A model generated the notes under the pieces. That model was not told the DNA's origin. It saw nothing but the letters and a program-made list of their open reading frames with translations, and did not search any database. The translations under genes were made by a program, and so were the position numbers. Positions 1-5,371 of a stretch of DNA of 5,371 nucleotides are shown here, one piece after another. Each line of letters begins with the position of its first letter. The first letter of the stretch is position 1. Origin of the DNA: an uncultured Proteiniphilum sp. (GTDB taxonomy: Bacteria > Bacteroidota > Bacteroidia > Bacteroidales > Dysgonomonadaceae); NCBI RefSeq assembly GCF_937873925.1, contig NZ_CALNAT010000011.1, positions 1 through 5,371 on the forward strand, read 5' to 3'.

Positions 1-2395
1 CTGCTGCATCTTCACCGGAGGCTATGTTCAGTCCGGCAACTTTCCGGTACAAAAAGTCCCCAACGGCACCGTGTGCATAGTGGTTGAAAGAGTTACTCTG
101 TGGTTTCTGTGTCTGAAAGCTTCCATCTGGTTTTATAGCATTCCATCTTTCCCAAAACGTTGTTGCTCCCATCGTAATAGGATAAAGCCACGAGGGATAT
201 TCTTCTCTTTCCAGAAGTTTATAGGCGAGATCACCATATCCGTATTTAAGAAGAATATGGGGCAGAGGTGAAGTAGCCAAAAAACCTGTGGTAAAATGGC
301 CAAAATCATCAATCAGTTCAACCAATCTTGCCGCAGCCTGTTTCTCAAGATGATAAGGAATCATCCCGAATTCGAGCGCTATACTGTAGGCCGTTTGTGA
401 TGGAGAGATCAGGTCGCCCTCCTCATTGATGAAAGCCGTATGGAAAGCTTTTTTAGCCTGTTCTAATAGGTTTGTATAATATATTTCATCGTCAGGGATA
501 TTCAGCACCTTTGCGGTATTCATCATGATACGTAGTGAATTGGCATAATATGCCTGAGTGATAATATTCTTATTCGTCCCAGGCGTTTTTCTCTCTCCTT
601 CTTCCGGGGAATAAGCCAGCCAGTCCCCAAAAGTGACCCCTTTATCCCATAGCCCATCGTGGGTTACATTGGTAATACTTTTTACATAAGCTTTCATGCT
701 GCCGTACTGTTGGTGTAGGATCCGCTTATCGCCGTAGGTTTTATAAAGTGTCCAAGGAACGATTGTAGCCGCATCTCCCCAAGCTGCCCGGTTAACATTA
801 CTTCCCAAGTCAGGTATATAATTTGGCACTTCACCGGTAATCAATTGATCCGCTTCCAGATCCCGTAACCACTTGGTTAGGAAATTATGTACCCGCATGT
901 TGAAAACTGCTGTAGGGACAAAAACCTGGATGTCTCCCGTCCATCCCAATCGTTCATCTCTTTGTGGACAATCGGTCGGTATATCCAGGAAATTCCCTTT
1001 TTGTCCCCATTTGATATTACTTTGTAATCGGTTGATTAGCGGATGGGATGAGGTAAAACTGCCCGTGGGTTCCATATCGGAATAAAGGGCTACTGCCTCA
1101 AAATTCTCTGGTTTGATTTCTCCGGGATAACCTTCAATTTTCACATAGCGGAATCCGTGCCATGTGAAATGAGGATGTAGTATAACTTTATTGGTGTCTT
1201 TTAGTATATAAATACATTGTGCCTTAGCTGCACGCAGGTTGGCAGTATGGAAATTTCCTTCTTTGTCTAATACTTCAGCATGTGATAATGTGATCATATC
1301 ACCGCTTTTTCCCTTGACCTTCATTCTTATCCAACCGGCTAGGTTCTGTCCGAAGTCAATGATCTGTTCTCCTTTGGGTGTATTGAATATGGCGGCCGGC
1401 TTAAAAATTTCCTGTTGCCTGACAGGTTCATTATAGGTGGCTACCAGTTTGGCCGTATCAAAGTTTGTTTTTTTTACATAGGCCCATTGTGAATCATCAT
1501 ACTCAGGAAACATCCATCCTTCTTTTTCCAGGCGAAGATCTATTTTCTCACCGTTGTAGATCTCTGAATAAATGATCTTTCCCGTGGAACTTCTCCAGGA
1601 AGGATCTGAGATTACCCTCTCGCGGGTACCATCGGTATATTCAATCTCTAATTGGATCAATAAAGCTATATGGCGACCGTAGTGGTTGTTTTTATTGCTC
1701 CAGCCAAGAGTTCCTCTATACCATCCGCTTGCCAACATTACGGCGATTGTATTGTTTTGTTGGAGGAGACCGGTAACGTCGTAAGCCTGATACTGTAATC
1801 GTTTATGATAGGATGTCCATCCCGGGGTGTAGTGTGCATCACCTACACGTCTACCGTTCAGATAAGCCTCGTACATGCCGTGTGATGTAGCGTAAAGAAC
1901 AGCGGAGCGGATCTCTTTTTTTGTTTGAAATGTCTTTCTCAAATAAGGAGAAGGGCGGTTGACCGTGTCTTCTTCAAGGGTAGGAGTAATCCATTGCGCT
2001 TTCCAGTCTGACGGCTGCAAGAAACCGGTACGAAAGCTGCCAGGAAGACTCCAGTCAGATATATAACCCCTGTTATCCTGAACTCTTACTCTCCAGAAAT
2101 ATAGTGTATTGCTTTTTAAAGGAAGACCTTTGTACGCGACAAGTACAGAGGAGTCTGACAATACTCTTCCGCTTCTCCATGCGAATGTGTCATTCGATTC
2201 CACTTCAATTTCATAAGCCGTTTGGGTGATACCTCGTTTTTCGTTTTGCAATATCCAGGTAAATCTGGGGATAGAAATATCTAATCCTACAGGATCTATA
2301 AGATTTTCAGTCAAAAGCTCTTTCACTATTGTCTGAGAACAAATGCTTTCTATTAAAATAATCGGCAATATTATAGCGAAAAATGTTTTCTTCAT
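1..2395 (-). CDS. GH78 alpha-L-rhamnosidase, secreted, 3' end beyond the window
   Basis: Inverting exo-glycosidase that releases terminal alpha-L-rhamnose, probably in the periplasm. The frame is open from the ATG at 2393-2395 to the window edge (798 full codons). An in-frame TAA three codons upstream fixes the start. Residues 1-20 form a Sec signal peptide (MKKTFFAIILPIILIESICS), followed by an Fn3-like domain (about 30-125, ending YFWRVRVQDNRG), the Bac_rhamnosid_N sandwich (about 135-310, with AYLNGRRVGD and ASGWYRG), a second sandwich (about 325-430, with IDFGQNLAGW) and the (alpha/alpha)6 catalytic barrel from about 440. The family signature DCPQRDERLGWTGD starts at D475. By analogy with Streptomyces avermitilis Rha78A (D630/E636/E895), E481 is the general acid and E749 in FWERW the general base. 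The C-terminal sandwich, roughly 100 or more residues, lies off the edge. It is the last visible gene of the set, 98 bp after the SGNH gene. Family assignment is firm; the substrate glycan is unknown. Confidence 0.95.
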   Translation of the reverse strand, partial: MKKTFFAIILPIILIESICSQTIVKELLTENLIDPVGLDISIPRFTWILQNEKRGITQTAYEIEVESNDTFAWRSGRVLSDSSVLVAYKGLPLKSNTLYFWRVRVQDNRGYISDWSLPGSFRTGFLQPSDWKAQWITPTLEEDTVNRPSPYLRKTFQTKKEIRSAVLYATSHGMYEAYLNGRRVGDAHYTPGWTSYHKRLQYQAYDVTGLLQQNNTIAVMLASGWYRGTLGWSNKNNHYGRHIALLIQLEIEYTDGTRERVISDPSWRSSTGKIIYSEIYNGEKIDLRLEKEGWMFPEYDDSQWAYVKKTNFDTAKLVATYNEPVRQQEIFKPAAIFNTPKGEQIIDFGQNLAGWIRMKVKGKSGDMITLSHAEVLDKEGNFHTANLRAAKAQCIYILKDTNKVILHPHFTWHGFRYVKIEGYPGEIKPENFEAVALYSDMEPTGSFTSSHPLINRLQSNIKWGQKGNFLDIPTDCPQRDERLGWTGDIQVFVPTAVFNMRVHNFLTKWLRDLEADQLITGEVPNYIPDLGSNVNRAAWGDAATIVPWTLYKTYGDKRILHQQYGSMKAYVKSITNVTHDGLWDKGVTFGDWLAYSPEEGERKTPGTNKNIITQAYYANSLRIMMNTAKVLNIPDDEIYYTNLLEQAKKAFHTAFINEEGDLISPSQTAYSIALEFGMIPYHLEKQAAARLVELIDDFGHFTTGFLATSPLPHILLKYGYGDLAYKLLEREEYPSWLYPITMGATTFWERWNAIKPDGSFQTQKPQSNSFNHYAHGAVGDFLYRKVAGLNIASGEDAA

Positions 2396-2493
2396 TAGGT
2401 GTTATATTGATTAAGGAATAGGGTAATTGATAATCAGATATCTAAAATCTTATTCGATATAAACTCTATTAGATCCCTTTATATGATAAATAT
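2396..2493 (-). other. 98-bp AT-rich spacer between the SGNH and GH78 genes
   Basis: This gap holds no ORF and no GC-rich hairpin followed by a T tract, so read-through from the SGNH gene into GH78 is expected. I see no good match to the Bacteroides -33 TTTG / -7 TAnnTTTG promoter, so a separate GH78 promoter is unsupported. The gap contains an AT-only inverted repeat near the SGNH stop (listed separately) and an 8-bp palindrome AGATATCT at 2436-2443. No purine-rich Shine-Dalgarno motif precedes the GH78 ATG, as is usual in Bacteroidota. Confidence 0.5.
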
Positions 2494-2498
2494 TTATC
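2457..2498. repeat. Paired AT-only inverted repeats at the end of the SGNH gene
   Basis: Two dyads lie side by side. ATATAAA (2457-2463) and TTTATAT (2478-2484) are perfect 7-bp inverted arms around a 14-base spacer. Directly next to them, GATAAATATTTATC (2485-2498) is a perfect 14-bp palindrome that overlaps the SGNH stop codon. They could form weak hairpins in the mRNA or mark a protein-binding site. The stems are almost wholly A/T and no T tract follows, so they do not make a convincing terminator. Palindromes of this size can occur by chance in AT-rich DNA. Confidence 0.3.
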
Positions 2499-3159
2499 GT
2501 AATAATTTTTTAATTGCATCTGCCACTGATTTTGAAAGTGCCTCATATCCTTCTTCAGTATAATGTACATCACCTTCGCCTTTTGCATATTTTTTGTGGA
2601 TATCAATAGAATATTTGTGCAGATTGTGAACGGCTATACCTTTTTCTTCCATAATAGCCAATGCGGCGTTGTTGTATTTTATTTCATCACCTTCAAATCG
2701 ACCTGCCTCATCTGGAGGAACGACCGTGGTAGTAATAAAAAGCAATTTTACTCCGGTGTCCTTTAGTCTGGTAACGATCGTGTCCATATTGGCCGCATAT
2801 TGTTCAACGGTAAATGTGACGGTACCATTAACCTTGTCCCTGTTACCCTGCACCTTTGATTCCGGATGCCGGTAACACAGGTCCCATAATCCCCAGTTAA
2901 AAGCAATTATATCCCATTTCGTGTCTCCTAACCATTCTTCCAGCATCTCTTTGCCGGTTCCTGTATGCTGTGCATTTCCTTTATTGTGGAAAACATCCGC
3001 TCTGTCTGAGAGGGACTTTTTTACAAAAGGAGTGTAACCAATGGATATGGAATCGCCAATGATAAGTACCTTTTTTCTGTTCTGTGTCCAGTTAGCACAG
3101 GCTATCAACAGTATCAGTAAACAAAGTGTACTAAAAAAAACTTTTTTTCTTTTTTTCAT
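2494..3159 (-). CDS. SGNH/GDSL-type hydrolase lipoprotein, probable carbohydrate esterase
   Basis: A 221-residue protein of the SGNH hydrolase fold, most likely removing acyl groups from a sugar chain; the substrate is inferred from context only. Residues 1-20 are a Lys-rich lipoprotein signal ending in LIAC, with lipidation at C21. No acidic stretch follows the Cys, so a periplasm-facing anchor is more likely than surface export. Block I is VLIIGDSIS, with S37 the nucleophile. Block II is probably G61 in HNKGN. Block III reads NWGLWDL (N88-L94), so the consensus GxND Asn is Trp (W92). Block V is GDVHYTEEGY, with D197 and H199 completing the triad in a D-x-H arrangement. The length suits a single-domain member of the family. 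The ATG at 3157-3159 is supported by an in-frame TAA two codons upstream. It sits 45 bp after the fused glycosidase gene and 98 bp before GH78, in the same direction. Fold and triad are clear; esterase activity is inferred. Confidence 0.9.
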   Translation of the reverse strand: MKKRKKVFFSTLCLLILLIACANWTQNRKKVLIIGDSISIGYTPFVKKSLSDRADVFHNKGNAQHTGTGKEMLEEWLGDTKWDIIAFNWGLWDLCYRHPESKVQGNRDKVNGTVTFTVEQYAANMDTIVTRLKDTGVKLLFITTTVVPPDEAGRFEGDEIKYNNAALAIMEEKGIAVHNLHKYSIDIHKKYAKGEGDVHYTEEGYEALSKSVADAIKKLLR

Positions 3160-3163
3160 TTTT

Positions 3164-3206
3164 TACAACCTATTTATTTGTGAAATCTCACTAAGTAAAA
3201 CCTATT
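3164..3206. repeat. Imperfect 11-bp direct repeat in the 45-bp gap before the SGNH gene
   Basis: On the coding (minus) strand AATAGGTTTTA (3196-3206) and AATAGGTTGTA (3164-3174) match at 10 of 11 positions, and their starts are 32 bp apart, about three helical turns. The first overlaps the stop codon of the fused glycosidase gene and the second ends four bases before the SGNH ATG. A role in translation initiation or binding is possible, but chance similarity is not excluded. No terminator lies between the two genes, which supports co-transcription. Confidence 0.25.
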
Positions 3207-5371
3207 AGTCAAGCTGAATTTTAAAGAAATATAAAGACTCGCCTTCAAGGGTGTAATGGAAAGAATTTTGCGAGATAGAATGATCATTTTTTTCTCCAAC
3301 TCCCGGTAGATCTTTGTGCCACCTATATACCTCACATCGGGTATTCTTTATTTTTCTATTTTCTCCCAGATCAAACCGGGTATTATTCAGAGGAGATTTG
3401 CTTTTATTCAATACCCATACCGATAGTACGTTGCCTTTTATGAATGCAGCCGTAGAAGCGGATTCACAAGGTAGTGTTATCTCTATATAATTTCCCCCGC
3501 TGGCATGGTTGACCACTTGTTTGAAGATTTCGTACTTCCCTGATCTGGTGTAAATCTTGTTTTGATGGTCTACCCAAATCATGGTATGACCTCTTCCTTT
3601 TGCCGGCCCATAAAATAACCATGTGTCAATTCCCGTAAATCCGGCACGAAGATGTTTCCAGAGCACCTCTGATGTAATTATTTCTTCATGTATATCCACA
3701 CCGGTCCATCCATGCATTTCGGTATTCCATATCTCTTTTATCCCCAGCTTTTTGGCTCTTGCCACAAACTCTTCATATATTCCTGTTGGCCCGGTATTAT
3801 GGGTAGAGGCGACTGCAATTGAGGCATGTTCGTTCTTTGATGGATCTACCTTGTCCAGCCAGCCTGTAGCTCCACTAATGGCCCAGGAGGAGGGAACTAC
3901 TAATTGGGGCATATGTACCCCGGGGTCCAGCAATTTCGGCAGATTCTCATAAATATATTTATTGGCTGATGGGGAAATGGTCTCTTTCTCATTCGTCACA
4001 TCCAGGTAAGTTATTGTAAGGCCATTGCGGTGCATGAGATTTAAATAATCTGCAAAATATTGGATCAGTTTCGGTAAGTGAAGGATCTCTTCCTTCCATT
4101 TGGGCACTATTGTACCATCCTTCATCTTCTTTGTTCCGTCTTGCTTCCAATCTAATATCCATCGGGGATAGGGTGACCAGGGAGTATTGTCTTTATGACC
4201 CCATATCGTTTCTCTTTCGTCTTTGGAATATGCTTCAAAGAGGGGCCTGGGACTGGCAAAAAACTGGATATCCGGATTTGCCGATTTAATGGCATGCATC
4301 ATTTCAATCTCATCATCGTAGGCATTTTTATTTTTGACACCTTCCTTCCTTTCATAGGTGGCATCAATGCCGATACGAACATATTCACTTTTTAATTCGT
4401 CCACCGCCAAGCGGGCCAGTTCTTCTTTCATATCCCTGTTCCAGTCCCAAAGCCTCTCGACGTCCACACCGAATTTAACTATTTGTTTTACTTTATCAGA
4501 TACTGTAATAGTAGCGTTATCTTTTTCCTGATTAACCGGAATAAACACCAAATAAGAATCGTCTCCCTTTTTGGCTGATAATGCCAGTACCTGCGGTTCA
4601 TCGTTTTCTACCACCACGAAAGGACGTTCCAGTCGGTCAGGAAGATAGAATTTGCCGTTTGTCATCAATATTCTCTTGGGGATAACGATGTGTTCAGTAG
4701 CTTGGCTCCAATCTTTACCATCTGTAGAGGTGACCATTCCTATAAATCCGGCAAATGCGTGGAAAATAGCGTAAAAGCGTTCACGTTTAGTGTCATACCA
4801 CATTGCCATGTCCTCCGTTTCTATATAGTCAATCACTGGTTTTTCCTGTATCTTGAAAGGGCCTGTCGGCGATTTTGAAATTGCAATTGCCTGATCGCGT
4901 ATAATTCGCTTTTCATTAGGTTTGTCTCCCTTAAATATCAGATAATACAGACCATCTTTCTGTGTAATTGTTGGATTGTTGACCATATTTCTGACCGGTC
5001 CTGCTGGTTCTATCAAAGGATTGTCCATTCTCTCCCAGGGCCCGTCAAACGAGTCGGCAACGGCTACACCAATCCGTTGATTATTGCGGACATTTCCCCA
5101 TTTTGGATGTTTCCCACCTTGCTGTCCCAACTCTTTTAATTCTTTTTCATCATATGATTCACCTCCCAGATTGGTAGAGTTGTAATACAAATAGTATTTT
5201 CCATCAAAAAATGTGATCATTGGATTATGAACTCCTAAAGCATCCCAACACCCCGGACCTCTTCCTTTGAGCAATGTCCCTTTATATTCCCATGGGCCGA
5301 TAGGTGAGTCTGCTGCGGCGTGTACAATCTCTGAAAATGTCAACCACCCTTGAAATCCTAATTCTTTTTTC
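3205..5371 (-). CDS. Two-domain glycosidase: GH43/117-like beta-propeller plus GH30-like clan GH-A barrel; 5' end beyond the window
   Basis: The frame runs open into the right edge (721 residues visible, first full codon at 5370). The TTG at 5343 is not a real start, because the residues before it (GFQGWLTFSEIVHAAADSP) belong to propeller blade 1. Numbering below starts at 5370. Residues 1-280 are a five-bladed propeller of the GH43/GH117-like kind, with WDALGVHNP (D43, H48), DGKYYLYY, NNQRIGVAVADS, NMVNNPTI, IETEDMAMWYD (E184, E186, D187) and RLERP (E248). The acidic residues are candidate catalytic groups. Residues 283 to about 620 form a clan GH-A TIM barrel opening with FGVDVERLWDWN. DVTNE places the acid/base at E461 after beta-4, and IWNTEMHGW places the nucleophile at E551 after beta-7. 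Residues 622-721 form a GH30-type beta-sandwich. Signal peptide and part of blade 1 are missing. Clan assignment is good; exact families and substrates are open. It is the first visible gene of the set, 45 bp before the SGNH gene. Confidence 0.85.
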   Translation of the reverse strand, partial: KKELGFQGWLTFSEIVHAAADSPIGPWEYKGTLLKGRGPGCWDALGVHNPMITFFDGKYYLYYNSTNLGGESYDEKELKELGQQGGKHPKWGNVRNNQRIGVAVADSFDGPWERMDNPLIEPAGPVRNMVNNPTITQKDGLYYLIFKGDKPNEKRIIRDQAIAISKSPTGPFKIQEKPVIDYIETEDMAMWYDTKRERFYAIFHAFAGFIGMVTSTDGKDWSQATEHIVIPKRILMTNGKFYLPDRLERPFVVVENDEPQVLALSAKKGDDSYLVFIPVNQEKDNATITVSDKVKQIVKFGVDVERLWDWNRDMKEELARLAVDELKSEYVRIGIDATYERKEGVKNKNAYDDEIEMMHAIKSANPDIQFFASPRPLFEAYSKDERETIWGHKDNTPWSPYPRWILDWKQDGTKKMKDGTIVPKWKEEILHLPKLIQYFADYLNLMHRNGLTITYLDVTNEKETISPSANKYIYENLPKLLDPGVHMPQLVVPSSWAISGATGWLDKVDPSKNEHASIAVASTHNTGPTGIYEEFVARAKKLGIKEIWNTEMHGWTGVDIHEEIITSEVLWKHLRAGFTGIDTWLFYGPAKGRGHTMIWVDHQNKIYTRSGKYEIFKQVVNHASGGNYIEITLPCESASTAAFIKGNVLSVWVLNKSKSPLNNTRFDLGENRKIKNTRCEVYRWHKDLPGVGEKNDHSISQNSFHYTLEGESLYFFKIQLD

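Noticed and set aside
71..1436. Plus-strand ORFs of 65-70 codons at 71-271, 873-1085 and 1239-1436
   Set aside because: They lie wholly antisense to the GH78 gene, have no recognisable domains, and their composition is explained by the opposite strand.
2337..2395. GH78 as a lipoprotein via Cys19
   Set aside because: The residues before the Cys (ESI) do not fit a lipobox, which normally has Leu at -3 and Gly, Ala or Ser at -1. A signal peptidase I site after Ser20 is more likely.
2436..2443. AGATATCT palindrome as an operator
   Set aside because: It is only 8 bp, the flanks do not extend the symmetry, and such palindromes are common in AT-rich spacers.
2457..2484. Rho-independent terminator after the SGNH gene
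   Set aside because: The stem is 7 bp of A/T pairs only, with a 14-base loop and no following T tract, so it is too weak to call.
2563..4878. Plus-strand ORFs at 2563-2766, 2669-2875, 3623-3952, 4195-4395 and 4690-4878
   Set aside because: All are antisense to the SGNH or fused glycosidase genes, whose motifs show the minus strand is coding. None shows a domain or a convincing start.
5341..5343. TTG as the start codon of the fused glycosidase
   Set aside because: The frame is open to the window edge, and the nine residues before it continue a recognisable propeller strand (GFQGWLTFSEI), so the gene starts outside the window.
1..5371. A defence system, mobile element, CRISPR array or RNA gene
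   Set aside because: The three coding regions fill almost the whole window, all are carbohydrate-active, and the gaps of 45 and 98 bp hold no such structure.

Overview
This window looks like part of a carbohydrate-degradation locus (a fragment of a polysaccharide utilization locus, PUL) from a member of the Bacteroidota. The grounds are the enzyme content, Bacteroides-type signal peptides and lipoprotein signal, moderately AT-rich DNA, and no purine-rich Shine-Dalgarno motif ahead of the two visible starts. Genus and species cannot be told from the sequence. No SusC/SusD pair, regulator, RNA gene, mobile element or CRISPR array is visible.

All three genes lie on the minus strand and read from right to left. 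First (3205-5371, 5' end cut by the window edge) is a large two-part enzyme: a GH43/GH117-like five-bladed beta-propeller glycosidase joined to a clan GH-A (GH30-like) TIM-barrel glycosidase with a C-terminal beta-sandwich. Second (2494-3159), after a 45-bp gap, is a small SGNH/GDSL-type esterase lipoprotein. Third (1-2395, 3' end cut by the window edge), after a 98-bp gap, is a secreted GH78 alpha-L-rhamnosidase with its catalytic residues visible. Its reading frame is open for 798 codons to the edge.

The spacing and shared direction suggest one transcript. No convincing rho-independent terminator separates the genes, although the 98-bp gap holds short AT-only inverted repeats. The plausible joint task is trimming a rhamnose-containing, probably acylated glycan in the periplasm. 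The SGNH protein would remove ester groups, GH78 would release terminal alpha-L-rhamnose, and the two-domain enzyme would cut two further linkages. The glycan and the linkages cut by the fused enzyme cannot be read from the sequence.

The most notable items are the propeller/TIM-barrel fusion with both sets of candidate catalytic residues present, and the SGNH protein's unusual block III (Trp where the family consensus has Asn). The plus strand holds only short antisense shadow frames.
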